Translations under genes and position numbers: made by a program | Part shown: positions 8,079 through 17,464 of the stretch, piece by piece | Layout of the letters: each line of letters begins with the position of its first letter | Position numbering within the stretch: position 1 is the stretch's first letter | The notes under the pieces: model-generated | What the model was told of the DNA's origin: nothing | What the model saw: only the letters and a program-made list of their open reading frames with translations | Databases searched by the model: none | Assembly (NCBI RefSeq): GCF_001545075.1 | Contig: NZ_FCOB02000032.1 | Location: 1 to 64,000, forward strand | DNA from: Caballeronia ptereochthonis | Lineage (GTDB): Bacteria > Pseudomonadota > Gammaproteobacteria > Burkholderiales > Burkholderiaceae | Direction: 5' to 3' | DNA: 64,000 nt

Positions 8079-9404
8079 ATGCATCCGAGCCATTCCTGCG
8101 GCGCCAATACGCGCGCATCCGCATCTGCATCCACAACCAACTCGCAAGACGTGCGCCTGACGCATTTCAGGCCGGCCGTCTGGGCGAAGGGCTTCGCGCT
8201 GATACTGTCGCTCGCGGCGGCGCAAGCCTTCGCGCAGACGCCGGGCGCGCCTGATGCGGCGAGCGGGGCCGCCACCGTCGGCGCGGCGGGCGGCGAAGTC
8301 TACGATCTGCTCATCGGCACCTACACGGGCGTCGGCAAGAGCGAGGGCATCTACGTCTATCGTTTCGATGCCGGCAACGGCGAGTTGTCCCGCATCGCTT
8401 CCGCGCAGACGGTGAATCCTTCGTATCTCGTCGTGAGCCGCGACCGGAATTACGTGTACGCCGTGAACGAATTGCCCGGCGACAACGGCCCGGCCTCGCA
8501 GCGCGGCGGCGTGAGCGCGTTTCGCTTCGATCGCGCGAGCGGCCAGTTGAGCTTCCTCAATCGCGTTTCGTCCGATGGCAACGATCCGTGCTATCTCGCG
8601 ATCTCACCCGACGGCAAATATCTGCTCACCGCCAACTATTCAGTCGCCGCCAATCCTGGCGGCAGCTTCGCGGTGTTTCCGCTCGCCGCCGACGGCCACG
8701 TCGGCACGTCGGTGCTGACGGTGCATCACGAGGGCGGCGGACCTGTGAAAGGGCGGCAGGACAACTCGCACGTGCACTCGACCGTGTTCTCGCCCGACGG
8801 CCGCTATCTCTTCGCGCAGGATCTCGGCGTCGACAAGGTGTTCGCCTACCGCTACACGCCCGATCCGTCGGCGAGCAGCCGCGGCCTGTTCGGTCCGACG
8901 GAACGGCGCTACACGCCCATCAAGGCGGGCTCGGGCCCGCGTCATCTGATCTTCGACGAGAGCGGCAAGCACGCCTATCTCACGACCGAGCTGAACGCGT
9001 CGGTGCTCGTGTTCGACTATCACGACGGCCAGCTCACGCAAGTCCAGACCGTATCGATGATCGCGCCGGGCTTCAAAGGCAAGATCGGTGGCGGCGCGCT
9101 GCATCTCTCGCCGGACGGACGCTTTCTCTACGCCACCAACCGCGGCGATGCGAACGAGCTCGTCGCGTTTGCCGTCGATCCGCGCAACGGTCATCTGAAA
9201 TTGCTCAAACGCTATCCGACGCTCGGCAAGACGCCGCGCGAGTTCGCCATCGATCCGAGCGGGCGGTGGCTCGTCGTCGGCAATCAGGAGAGCGACAGCG
9301 CGTATTTCTTCCGCCGCGATCCGGCGACGGGCGAACTCGCGTCGGACCCGAAGCGTCTGTCGATCGGCTCGCCGGTCGATTTCAAGTTCGTCTCGCCTTC
9401 ATGA
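8079..9404 (+). CDS. secreted lactonase-family beta-propeller protein
   Basis: A 441-aa protein of the 6-phosphogluconolactonase-type seven-bladed propeller family (PF10282). Blade motifs repeat through the sequence: LVVSRDRNYVYAVNE, LAISPDGKYLLTANY, TVFSPDGRYLFAQDL, LHLSPDGRFLYATNR and FAIDPSGRWLVVGNQ. A hydrophobic segment ending in AQAFA near residue 52 looks like a signal peptide after an unusually long polar stretch, so the product is probably periplasmic and not the cytosolic pentose-pathway enzyme. The GAGGAGG ribosome site just before 8079 supports this start. The true substrate is uncertain; propellers of this family act on various sugar lactones or serve as binding proteins. Confidence 0.85.
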   Translation: MHPSHSCGANTRASASASTTNSQDVRLTHFRPAVWAKGFALILSLAAAQAFAQTPGAPDAASGAATVGAAGGEVYDLLIGTYTGVGKSEGIYVYRFDAGNGELSRIASAQTVNPSYLVVSRDRNYVYAVNELPGDNGPASQRGGVSAFRFDRASGQLSFLNRVSSDGNDPCYLAISPDGKYLLTANYSVAANPGGSFAVFPLAADGHVGTSVLTVHHEGGGPVKGRQDNSHVHSTVFSPDGRYLFAQDLGVDKVFAYRYTPDPSASSRGLFGPTERRYTPIKAGSGPRHLIFDESGKHAYLTTELNASVLVFDYHDGQLTQVQTVSMIAPGFKGKIGGGALHLSPDGRFLYATNRGDANELVAFAVDPRNGHLKLLKRYPTLGKTPREFAIDPSGRWLVVGNQESDSAYFFRRDPATGELASDPKRLSIGSPVDFKFVSPS

Positions 9405-9471
9405 CCTGACCGTCGGGGCGACCTGAAGCGGCGGCCCGGACGCCGCGATTCACCCAGCGATACGCGGTCCG

Positions 9472-10041
9472 ATGACAATGAAAAAAACACTGGTCAAGGC
9501 GCTCGCCGTCTGGATGGCGTGCGCGCCGTTTGCCGCCCGCGCAAGCGACGGCCGATGCGATTACAAGCAGGACTGGCTGTCGTCGGCGTGCGAGCGCGTG
9601 ATGCGCGTCGCGCGCGACGGCACCTGGGATCTCTACCTGACGGGCTATGGCTGGCATATCGATGGCTACGACGACCCGGGCAGTCTCAACGCGAATTCGT
9701 GGGGCGGGGGCGCGGGCAAGCACTGGACCGACATGAACGGCAATCAGGACATCCTGTTCGCGTTCGCATTTCTCGATTCCCACAAGAACATCCAGCCGAT
9801 CGGCGGCTATGCGCGGCAGTGGTACACGAAGCCGGTGCTCGGCGGGCTGTCGCTCGGCGGCGGGTACTTCGCCGGCTTCACGGCGCGCAGCGACGTGGCG
9901 CACTATCTCCCGCTGCCGCTCGCCTTGCCGATCGGCTCGGTGCGCTATCGGCGCGCATCGGCCATGGCGACGTTCATTCCGCGCATACCGGGCATCAACA
10001 AGGGCGATGTCGCGTTCTTCTGGGGGCGCTACGAGTTCTAG
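9472..10041 (+). CDS. pagP: lipid A palmitoyltransferase PagP
   Basis: A 189-aa outer-membrane acyltransferase that moves a palmitate from a phospholipid to lipid A. The signal peptide ends near residue 24 (AARAS). The three catalytic residues of the E. coli enzyme have clear counterparts: His62 in GYGWHIDGY, and Asp102 and Ser103 in AFLDSHKNIQPIGGY. The barrel strands that follow (LSLGGGYFAGFTAR, LPLPLALPIGSV, ATFIPRIPGINKGDVAFFWGRYEF) match PagP throughout. Translation may start at 9472 or at the second Met, 9478. It sits 67 bases after the lactonase gene and may share its transcript. It fits with the LPS genes at 25-31 kb. Confidence 0.92.
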   Translation: MTMKKTLVKALAVWMACAPFAARASDGRCDYKQDWLSSACERVMRVARDGTWDLYLTGYGWHIDGYDDPGSLNANSWGGGAGKHWTDMNGNQDILFAFAFLDSHKNIQPIGGYARQWYTKPVLGGLSLGGGYFAGFTARSDVAHYLPLPLALPIGSVRYRRASAMATFIPRIPGINKGDVAFFWGRYEF

Positions 10042-10129
10042 TACGATGCATCTCCGGCCCGCCTTTTCGTTCGCGTTCGACTGAAAGGTGGGCCGGGGAA
10101 ATCGAAAGGCACTAGCAGGGAAAGCAAGA

Positions 10130-11185
10130 TTGAACACGACTCATATTTTCGAATCGCGTGAGCAAGCCTCGCCCGGGCGCGACGAATCGGCGCCGCCGGG
10201 TTTCATCAGCGCGTTTCGCTTCTCGGGCGGCCAGGCGCTGCGGCTGTCGTGGGACGAGGCGCGGGAATCCGTCGCGGGCGAGGGGCCGACCTGGCTGCAT
10301 CTCTCCGCGAACGACGACACCGTCGAAGGCTGGCTCGAAGGCGTCACGTCGATGCCCGATGTCGCGCGCGAGTTCCTGAACGGCGAGGACAAGCGTCCGC
10401 GCGTGCATATCGGGTCGAACTTCGTATACGGCGTGGTCGCGGATCTCGAACTCGTCGCGAAGACGCCCGACACCGACGCGCCCGACGCGCGCGAGGCGAA
10501 CCGCGCGACCGGCGCGCTGCGCTTTTACGTCGACAAGCACCGCATGATCACCGTGCGCGCGCGGCCGCTGCAATCGACCGACCGGCTGCGTCACGCGGTG
10601 CTCGAAGGCGCGATGTTCCGCGACACCGTCGATCTGTTCGCGGGGCTCATCCGCGCGCTGAACGACACCTTCGCGAACCGCATCGACGAAATCGGCGACG
10701 CGCTCGACGACGTCGAGGAAAGCGTGCTGGAGGGCGGCCACTCGAAGTGCCGCGCGTTGCTGGGCGACGTGCGGCGGCGCATCGTGGAAGTGAAGCGCTT
10801 CATCGATCCCGAGCGCAACGCGCTGACGCAGCTCGTATTGCGCAAGCTCGAATGGGCCGAGCCGCGCTCGATGGAAGCGCTCGTGCAGGCGATTCAGGTG
10901 CTCAACGGCCTGGGCGGCGGACTGGAAGGGCTCTACGAGCGCGCGAAGCTGTTGCAGGACGAAATTGCCGCGGCACTCTCGGAGGACATCAACCGCAAGC
11001 TGCTGTGGCTCGCGATCATGTCCGCATTGCTGCTGCCCGCCACGCTCGTGACGGGCATCTTCGGCATGAACGTCGCCGGCTTGCCGGGCACGAAGGATCC
11101 GGTTTCGTTCTGGATCGTGGTCGGCGTGATGGCGGGATGCGCCGCCATCACGATCTTTCTCTTGCGGCGTTTGCGGCTCTGGTAA
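10130..11185 (+). CDS. zntB: CorA/ZntB family metal transporter
   Basis: A pentameric inner-membrane transporter of the CorA superfamily. A large cytosolic domain precedes two C-terminal transmembrane helices; the first ends in the GMN signature (FGMNVAGLPG), and the second is FWIVVGVMAGCAAITIFLL. The VDKHRMITVRARPL and ESVLEGG elements suit the ZntB branch (zinc) better than magnesium CorA, but the substrate is not certain. I prefer a TTG start at 10130, seven to eight bases after an AGGGA ribosome site; a GTG at 10088 has no such site. With the TTG start the protein has about 351 residues. It lies directly behind pagP. Confidence 0.87.
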   Translation: MNTTHIFESREQASPGRDESAPPGFISAFRFSGGQALRLSWDEARESVAGEGPTWLHLSANDDTVEGWLEGVTSMPDVAREFLNGEDKRPRVHIGSNFVYGVVADLELVAKTPDTDAPDAREANRATGALRFYVDKHRMITVRARPLQSTDRLRHAVLEGAMFRDTVDLFAGLIRALNDTFANRIDEIGDALDDVEESVLEGGHSKCRALLGDVRRRIVEVKRFIDPERNALTQLVLRKLEWAEPRSMEALVQAIQVLNGLGGGLEGLYERAKLLQDEIAAALSEDINRKLLWLAIMSALLLPATLVTGIFGMNVAGLPGTKDPVSFWIVVGVMAGCAAITIFLLRRLRLW

Positions 11186-11201
11186 GACCGCTGTTAGCGC
11201 G

Positions 11202-14200
11202 TTACTCGGCCGGTCCCGGCGGCGCGAGCACTTCGCGGTTGCCGTTGGTGCTCATCGACGAGACGAGGCCAGCGGTTTCCATCTGCTCGACGAGGCGCGC
11301 CGCGCGGTTGTAGCCGATGCGCAATTGCCGCTGCACCGAAGAAATCGACGCGCGCCGCGTGCGCACGACGAAGGCCACGGCTTCGTCGTAGAGCGGATCG
11401 GCTTCGGCATCGGGCGCATCGCCGAACAGGTCCTGCGTCGCGCCGCCTTCGGACGTCGGCCCGGAGAGAATGCCTTCCTCGTACTCCGGCTCGCCGAACT
11501 GCTTCAGATACTCGACCACGCGATGCACTTCGTCGTCCGCGACGAACGCGCCGTGCACGCGCTGCGGGTAGCCGGTTCCCGGCGGCAGGAACAGCATGTC
11601 GCCCGCGCCGAGCAGCGATTCCGCGCCCATCTGGTCGAGAATCGTGCGCGAATCGATCTTCGACGACACCTGGAACGCCACGCGCGTCGGAATGTTCGCC
11701 TTGATGAGTCCGGTGATGACGTCCACCGACGGGCGCTGCGTCGCGAGAATCAGATGAATGCCGGCCGCGCGCGCCTTCTGCGCGAGACGCGCGATCAGCT
11801 GCTCGATCTGCTTGCCCGCGACCATCATCAGGTCCGCCAGCTCGTCGATGATCACGACGATGAGCGGCAGCGTCGACAGCGGCTCGGGCGCGTCGGGCGT
11901 GAGCGAGAACGGGTTCGTGAGCTTCTTGCCCGCGGCTTCCATGTTGCGGATCTTCTGGTTGAAGCCCTGCAGGTTGCGCACGCCGACCGCCGACATCAGC
12001 CGGTAGCGCTTCTCCATTTCGCCGACGCACCAGTTGAGCGCGTTCGACGCGAGCTTCATGTCGGTCACGACCGGCGCGAGCAGATGCGGAATGCCTTCGT
12101 AGACGGAAAGCTCCAGCATCTTCGGGTCGATCATGATGAGGCGCACGTCCTCGGGCTTCGCCTTGTAGAGCAGCGACAGGATCATCGCGTTGATGGCGAC
12201 CGACTTGCCCGAGCCCGTCGTGCCCGCGACCAGCATGTGCGGCGCCTTCGCGAGATCCGTCACGACCGGATTGCCGACGATGTCCTTGCCCATCGCGATC
12301 GTCAGATTCGACTTCGACGCGCGATAGACCTCGTCCTCGAGAATTTCCGAGAGGCGGATCATCTGGCGCTTCTGATTGGGCAACTCGAGGCCCATGCAGG
12401 TCTTGCCGGGAATCGTCTCGACGACGCGGATCGAGGTGAGGCCGAGACCGCGCGACAGATCCTTCATCAGGCCGACGATCTGGCTGCCGCGCACGCCGAG
12501 CGCCGGCTCGACCTCGAAGCGCGTGATGACCGGCCCGGCCGACGCGCCGACGACGGTCACCGGCACCTTGAATTCCTGCAGGCGCTGCTCGATCAGCTGG
12601 CCCGTTTCGTTCAGGCGTTCCTCGGAAACCGGTTCGGTTTCGCCGGAAGCGGGCTCGAGCAGATCGAGCGTCGGCAGTTCGATCGCGGACGCGTGCGGCG
12701 CGTGGAATTCGAACTCGGTGGGCGTGAAGCCGCGCACGGACGACCGCGTTTCGGACGGGGCGGGCGTCGTGCCGCTTGCCGGAGCGACGACGGGCGGCGG
12801 CGCGGCCGGTGTCGTCGCGGCAGCCGTCGCAACGGGGAAGCGCACGATGTTCGATGACGAAGCGAACTCGTCGCCTGCGACCTGACGCCCGGTGAGGTCG
12901 CGTTCCTCTTCCTCTTCGATTTCCGCTTGCGCTTCCGGTTCGGTCTGCTGCTTCGCCTGCGCGGCGGGCGGCTCGTCGATCACGCGCAGAAGCGGCGGGG
13001 CAGGGGGCTCGTGCCAGTCTTCTTGCGGCGCGGGGGTGTCCAGCCACGGCGGAGTCTGCGCGAGATCGCGATAGTCCGTTTCATGCGCTGACGTGGAAGT
13101 CGCGGTCTCGCCGGCGCCGGGCATCGGCGGCTCGGCAGGCATCGCGACCGGCGACGTTCGCGCGGCGACGGATGAGGCGGGTGCGGGTGTGTGCGCCGGG
13201 CGTTCGATGAAGTCGGCTCCTGGGCGCGTGCTGAAGGCGCCTGGCGGCGGCATTGGCGCGTCGGTCGATGTGGTGCCATGCGTCGTTGCGGCCGCGATGT
13301 CCGATGCCGGCGGCTCGAGCGGGCGCATGTCGAAGAGCGGCGGCGGCTCGACGAGCGCGGGGGCGATCGCATGCGCGTCGATCAGCGGCGTTTCGACGCG
13401 TTCGACAGATTCCTGCGCGATTGCGGGCGTTACCACGGGCGTCGAGGCGACTTCGGGCGCCCCGGGCGCTTCGGCGACGCTCGCTTCGGCCACCGTCGGA
13501 GCGGAGAACGCGGCTTCGAGCGGCTCCGCATCCGGCTGATCGAGCGTTGCTCCGTCGATATCCGGATGTCCGGCTCTCGCCATCGCCTCATGCCCGCGAG
13601 CGAGACTCGCGCCGGCCAGCGAAGTCCACAGCGCGGTCTTCTCCTCGATGGAACGCAACGTCGCCTGAATCGATTCGGGCGCGGGCGGCGGCGCCGGCGG
13701 TCCGAGCGGCGTGGGCGGCCGCGAGAACGCGGGCGTGGCGAGCGGCGGCGCCGCGAACTCGCGCGTCGCGGCGCTCGCGCCCGGGCGTGACGGAGGACGC
13801 CTGAGCTCGCCGCCCGGCTGCATCTGCGCCACGGACGGCCTGCGCGCGGCATCCATGCCCGCCGCCGCGGAGGCCACGGACGCGGAAGCGCTCGACGCCC
13901 GCTGCGCCGGCATCGACGCCACCGCACCGCGCGGCCGGTCCATTCCCGCATTCGTGACGGAAGGCTTCTGGCCGATCGGCTTATCGACGGCGATCGACGC
14001 GCGCAAACCCGACCCCGAAGGCGCGAACGCCGACGCCTGGCGCGGCGGATACTGCAGGTGCGCGTCACGGTTCGACGCCGGCTTCAGCCAGTCGGCGGGC
14101 GCGATCGGCTCCGTCCGCGTGGGCCGATGCGAGACGCCGGCCGCTTCGAAGGCGGGGCGCCGCGCGTGAGGATCGCCGGCAGCCGTTCCGGCCGCACCCG

Positions 14201-14870
14201 CACCGCGATTCGCCGCGCCCTTGCTCACCGCGGGAGGACGCCACACGGTCGGACGCTGATAGCGACTGCCTCGATTGCCCGTCGGAAGACCGAGCGTCGG
14301 CTCATCGGGCGTCGTGCGCGAGGGCGGCGTGTCGAAGCGCTCGGAGCGCAGGCCGCGCTCCTGCGAATCGCGCGCGGCGCGCGCGCGGGCGCGGCGCTCG
14401 AACCAGCCGACCGACTTGTCGCGAGACTTCTCGCGACTCGCTCTCGCCGGCCGGGGCTCGGCCTCGCGCTCGCGCGGCGTGATCCAGCTTTGCGGCAGTC
14501 CGAAGCCGAACGCCTCGTCGGCCCAGGCGAGAACGGAACGCCAGCTGAATTCGATGAGCCAGGGCAGAAAAAACGCGAGCACGAGCGCGGCGATCGCGCC
14601 CGCGCCGAACGGATGCGCGAGCCCGCTCAAGCCCGCGGCGAGCGCGCGCCCGCCGCGATTGACGTTCGCCTGCGCTTCGAGCGCGCCCGCGAGTGTGCCT
14701 TCGAGCGTGCTGCTCGCGAGCAGCACGGCCAGAAAGCCGAGCCAGAGGCGGATCGTGCCGGGGCCGCGCAGCCCGCCGCCGCCCGGCAGCGCCATCTTGA
14801 CGACGCGCCAGAGCAGAGGGCCGAACCAGACGACCGATGCACCGAACCAGCCGAGAACTACCATGTGCAT
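11202..14870 (-). CDS. ftsK: FtsK/SpoIIIE-type DNA translocase, short N-terminus
   Basis: A 1222-aa double-stranded-DNA pump. The N-terminal membrane region (residues 1-130) shows only about three hydrophobic segments instead of the usual four, and lacks the standard opening. A Pro/Ala/Ser-rich linker of some 500 residues follows. The motor holds the Walker A motif AGTTGSGKS near residue 880, the Walker B region LIMIDPKMLELS, and FtsK-type elements such as IPTRVAFQVSSKIDSRTILD. The last 65 residues are the winged-helix gamma domain that reads KOPS sites (SSVQRQLRIGYNRAARLVEQME). The start at 14870 is the first Met that precedes the membrane part; the ribosome site is weak. It could be a second FtsK paralogue; whether the genome has a full-length one cannot be seen here. 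Confidence 0.9.
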   Translation of the reverse strand: MHMVVLGWFGASVVWFGPLLWRVVKMALPGGGGLRGPGTIRLWLGFLAVLLASSTLEGTLAGALEAQANVNRGGRALAAGLSGLAHPFGAGAIAALVLAFFLPWLIEFSWRSVLAWADEAFGFGLPQSWITPREREAEPRPARASREKSRDKSVGWFERRARARAARDSQERGLRSERFDTPPSRTTPDEPTLGLPTGNRGSRYQRPTVWRPPAVSKGAANRGAGAAGTAAGDPHARRPAFEAAGVSHRPTRTEPIAPADWLKPASNRDAHLQYPPRQASAFAPSGSGLRASIAVDKPIGQKPSVTNAGMDRPRGAVASMPAQRASSASASVASAAAGMDAARRPSVAQMQPGGELRRPPSRPGASAATREFAAPPLATPAFSRPPTPLGPPAPPPAPESIQATLRSIEEKTALWTSLAGASLARGHEAMARAGHPDIDGATLDQPDAEPLEAAFSAPTVAEASVAEAPGAPEVASTPVVTPAIAQESVERVETPLIDAHAIAPALVEPPPLFDMRPLEPPASDIAAATTHGTTSTDAPMPPPGAFSTRPGADFIERPAHTPAPASSVAARTSPVAMPAEPPMPGAGETATSTSAHETDYRDLAQTPPWLDTPAPQEDWHEPPAPPLLRVIDEPPAAQAKQQTEPEAQAEIEEEEERDLTGRQVAGDEFASSSNIVRFPVATAAATTPAAPPPVVAPASGTTPAPSETRSSVRGFTPTEFEFHAPHASAIELPTLDLLEPASGETEPVSEERLNETGQLIEQRLQEFKVPVTVVGASAGPVITRFEVEPALGVRGSQIVGLMKDLSRGLGLTSIRVVETIPGKTCMGLELPNQKRQMIRLSEILEDEVYRASKSNLTIAMGKDIVGNPVVTDLAKAPHMLVAGTTGSGKSVAINAMILSLLYKAKPEDVRLIMIDPKMLELSVYEGIPHLLAPVVTDMKLASNALNWCVGEMEKRYRLMSAVGVRNLQGFNQKIRNMEAAGKKLTNPFSLTPDAPEPLSTLPLIVVIIDELADLMMVAGKQIEQLIARLAQKARAAGIHLILATQRPSVDVITGLIKANIPTRVAFQVSSKIDSRTILDQMGAESLLGAGDMLFLPPGTGYPQRVHGAFVADDEVHRVVEYLKQFGEPEYEEGILSGPTSEGGATQDLFGDAPDAEADPLYDEAVAFVVRTRRASISSVQRQLRIGYNRAARLVEQMETAGLVSSMSTNGNREVLAPPGPAE

Positions 14871-15033
14871 GCCTGAGAATGAATCGATGTTGGGTGAAAC
14901 AGAGAGACTGCCGCCCGGCCGCGCCGGTCTCGCCTGACGGCCGGGCTGTTCGACCGAGCAGTTTAACGGGTGGCGCGCATGCCCGACGCGCATGCCGCAA
15001 GTACGCAACACATGCGGTCGAAGCGCGCCGCGT

Positions 15034-15627
15034 TCACTTGGCGTGAGGCGCGAAAGTGAGCACCTGACCGTCGTCGAGCGTCAGTTGCAGGGTTTGCGGA
15101 GGATTCATCTGCACGCCGCTTTTCGCGACATGCGCGAGCGCGTCGAGATACGGCTTCTCCAGCGCGGCGCCCGCGCCGGCCACGCACGCCATGCGCGTGC
15201 CGGCGAGCGGTCCGAACGTGAGCTTGCCGTCCTTCAGGTCGTATGCGCCCGTGAAGCGGTTGCAGCCCGAAAACCCGCTCGCCCTGCGATGGCCGGTTGC
15301 AGTCGAGAACTCGAGCGTGATCGGCTGGCCGCCGTCCTGAGCGCCGTGCGGAATGGCGCGCGCCCGACCGTTCGCGTCGGTCCAGCTCGCGAGTTCCCAC
15401 TGCGTGTCGTCGAGCAGCTGGGTCGCGGCAGGATTGTAGGGATCGGTGGGCGGCGCGCTCGCGTCGGGGTGCCTGGGCATCGCGCAGCCGGCGACGAGGC
15501 TCGCTGCCACCAGCGCCGCGCAGGCGCCGGCGCTCGCGCGGGCCACCCGTGAAAGCGTCTGCCCGCGGCGCGACAGGAAAAGTGACGATGAGCGCGAAGA
15601 GATTGCGCGGGGGAAGTGCGTGGGCAT
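15034..15627 (-). CDS. META-domain lipoprotein (HslJ-like)
   Basis: A 197-aa predicted lipoprotein. The hydrophobic segment ends in LVAGCA, a lipobox with Cys48. The mature part carries a META/HslJ domain from about residue 70 (TQWELASWTDANGRARAIP, SGFSGCNRFTGAYDLKDGKLTFG, GTRMACV). In enteric bacteria HslJ is heat-inducible and linked to novobiocin resistance, but its molecular function is unknown. The signal sequence is long, so translation may begin at a later codon. The gene is monocistronic, downstream of nothing on its strand and divergent from purT. Confidence 0.85.
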   Translation of the reverse strand: MPTHFPRAISSRSSSLFLSRRGQTLSRVARASAGACAALVAASLVAGCAMPRHPDASAPPTDPYNPAATQLLDDTQWELASWTDANGRARAIPHGAQDGGQPITLEFSTATGHRRASGFSGCNRFTGAYDLKDGKLTFGPLAGTRMACVAGAGAALEKPYLDALAHVAKSGVQMNPPQTLQLTLDDGQVLTFAPHAK

Positions 15628-15934
15628 CGATGATCCTGAAGCTGGCGAAACCGTAAGCGTATCGCACTCGTCCTACGATTTGTCCAGCGCCGAGATGCAA
15701 CAAAATGATCGGCCGGCTTGCACCGAGCCTCGCCGAGCCTCGCCGAGCCTGATTCCGACGACGAACCGCCGCCGGGAATTCTGCCATGCAATCGCGTGTC
15801 AATACCGCTTGTGACGAGCTTGTCGAGCGTGTCGATAGGCCAGACGGCAGGGCTGTTGCGGCTGGCGCTGCGTGTTAACATCGCGCGCAATTCCGCAGAT
15901 TCCGCCTCGTCACCGATTCATTCCTGGAGCACGC
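15628..15934. other. divergent intergenic region between the META lipoprotein gene and purT
   Basis: 307 bases containing a short 10-bp tandem repeat (15721-15750) and, near 15870-15890, a GTTAAC palindrome close to where a purT promoter would lie. No gene or RNA structure stands out. Confidence 0.45.
15721..15750. repeat. three tandem 10-bp repeats
   Basis: Three head-to-tail copies of C(A/G)CCGAGCCT. Intergenic, in the shared upstream region of the META lipoprotein gene and purT. The function is unknown; the copy number may vary between strains. Confidence 0.75.
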
Positions 15935-17197
15935 ATGCAAACCGATCCACTCCGCGCCGGCGCCACCGGTCCGAAAGCCGCGAACGCGCTCACCGCGCGC
16001 ATCGGCACGCCGCTATCCGCGCACGCCACGCGCGTCATGCTGCTGGGGGCGGGCGAGCTCGGCAAGGAAGTGATCATCGCGTTGCAGCGCCTGGGCGTCG
16101 AAGTGATCGCCGTCGATCGCTATGCGAACGCGCCGGGGCATCAGGTCGCGCATCGCGCGCACGTGATCGACATGACCGACGCCGCCGCGCTGCGCGCGCT
16201 CGTCGAAAAGGAGCAGCCGCACCTGATCGTGCCGGAAATCGAGGCGATCGCCACCGACGCGCTCGCCGATATCGAAGCGGCCGGGCTTGCGACCGTCATC
16301 CCGACGGCGCGCGCCACGCAGCTCACGATGAACCGCGAAGGCATCCGTCGCCTTGCCGCCGAGACGCTCGGCCTGCCGACCTCGCCCTACGCGTTTGCGA
16401 ATTCGCTCGACGAAATGAAGGCGGCGGTGGCGAAGATCGGCTTTCCGTGCGTGGTGAAACCGGTGATGTCCTCGTCGGGGAAGGGGCAGTCGGTACTGAA
16501 GCGCGACGCCGACATCGAGCCCGCCTGGAATTACGCGATGGCCGGCGGCCGCGTGAATCACGGGCGTGTGATCGTCGAGGGATTCATCGACTTCGAATAC
16601 GAGATCACGCAGCTCACCGTGCGCGCGGCGGACCCGGCGAGCGGCGAGACGCACACTTGTTTCTGCGAGCCGATCGGTCACGTTCAGGTGGCGGGCGATT
16701 ACGTCGAATCGTGGCAGCCGCAGGCGATGAGCCCCGCCGCGCTCGAGAAGGCGCGCGAAGTCGCCGCCAAGGTGACGACGGCGCTCGGCGGCCGCGGGCT
16801 CTTCGGCGTCGAGCTCTTCGTGCGCGGCGACGATGTCTGGTTCTCGGAAGTGAGCCCGCGTCCGCATGACACCGGCCTCGTCACGCTCGCCACGCAGCGG
16901 TTCTCCGAGTTCGAGCTGCACGCTCGCGCGATCCTCGGCCTGCCCGTGGATACCGCGCTGCGCGCGCCGGGCGCATCCGCCGTGATTTACGGCGGGCTGG
17001 ACGAGGCGGGCATCGCGTTCGAGGGCGTGGCGGAAGCGCTCGCCGTGCCCGGCGCGGATCTACGGCTCTTCGGCAAGCCGGAGAGCTTCGTGAAGCGCCG
17101 CATGGGCGTCGCGCTGGCGACGGGCGCCGACACGAACGAGGCGCGCGAGCGCGCGAAGCTCGCCGCGTCGAAGGTCAGGCCGGTTTCGGCCAGGTGA
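15935..17197 (+). CDS. purT: formate-dependent phosphoribosylglycinamide formyltransferase (GAR transformylase 2)
   Basis: A 420-aa ATP-grasp enzyme of purine synthesis. It makes formyl-GAR from GAR, formate and ATP, and so needs no folate. The N-terminal GAR site shows LLGAGELGKEV and DRYANAPGHQVAHRAHVIDM; the ATP-grasp part has CVVKPVMSSSGKGQS, and the metal site is in LFGVELFVRGDDVWFSEVSPRPHDTG. The length matches the family. The start at 15935 agrees with the usual N-terminus; the frame is open 21 codons further up. A small lipoprotein gene starts 31 bases after its stop and may be co-transcribed. Confidence 0.96.
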   Translation: MQTDPLRAGATGPKAANALTARIGTPLSAHATRVMLLGAGELGKEVIIALQRLGVEVIAVDRYANAPGHQVAHRAHVIDMTDAAALRALVEKEQPHLIVPEIEAIATDALADIEAAGLATVIPTARATQLTMNREGIRRLAAETLGLPTSPYAFANSLDEMKAAVAKIGFPCVVKPVMSSSGKGQSVLKRDADIEPAWNYAMAGGRVNHGRVIVEGFIDFEYEITQLTVRAADPASGETHTCFCEPIGHVQVAGDYVESWQPQAMSPAALEKAREVAAKVTTALGGRGLFGVELFVRGDDVWFSEVSPRPHDTGLVTLATQRFSEFELHARAILGLPVDTALRAPGASAVIYGGLDEAGIAFEGVAEALAVPGADLRLFGKPESFVKRRMGVALATGADTNEARERAKLAASKVRPVSAR

Positions 17198-17228
17198 CCG
17201 GCGCGGCTGCGCCGGCGGGAGCGGACAA

Positions 17229-17399
17229 GTGAAATGGAAAGTGCTGGCCGCGCTCTTCGCGGCTTCCCTGGGCCTCTCGGGCTGCGGGCTCGCGGCGGCG
17301 CCGTGCCGGATCGCGTCGGCGGGGCTGAAGATCGTGCCGGTGGTCGGACATGTCGCGGCCGCGCCGACCGATGCGTGCGCGGACGTGATCGATCCCTGA
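17229..17399 (+). CDS. small lipoprotein, DUF6726-like
   Basis: A 56-codon gene starting with GTG, easily missed. The product begins MKWKVLAALFAASLGLSGCG: a Lys-rich start, a hydrophobic core and an LSGC lipobox with Cys19. A short mature part with two more cysteines follows and ends AADACADVIDP-like (…TDACADVIDP). It resembles small Burkholderiaceae lipoproteins of the DUF6726 kind; function unknown. A GGGAGCGG ribosome site lies about five to ten bases before the GTG. It comes 31 bases after purT and 65 bases before the lysozyme-inhibitor gene. Confidence 0.78.
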   Translation: MKWKVLAALFAASLGLSGCGLAAAPCRIASAGLKIVPVVGHVAAAPTDACADVIDP

Positions 17400-17464
17400 C
17401 CGATCCCGCGCGATCGGAAGCGGCCTTTTTTCGCATCGACATTCAACGAATCGCGAGCCGAACG

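Noticed and set aside
12611..13804. Several Pro/Arg-rich frames opposite and within the ftsK linker
   Set aside because: They are out-of-frame readings of the low-complexity FtsK linker.
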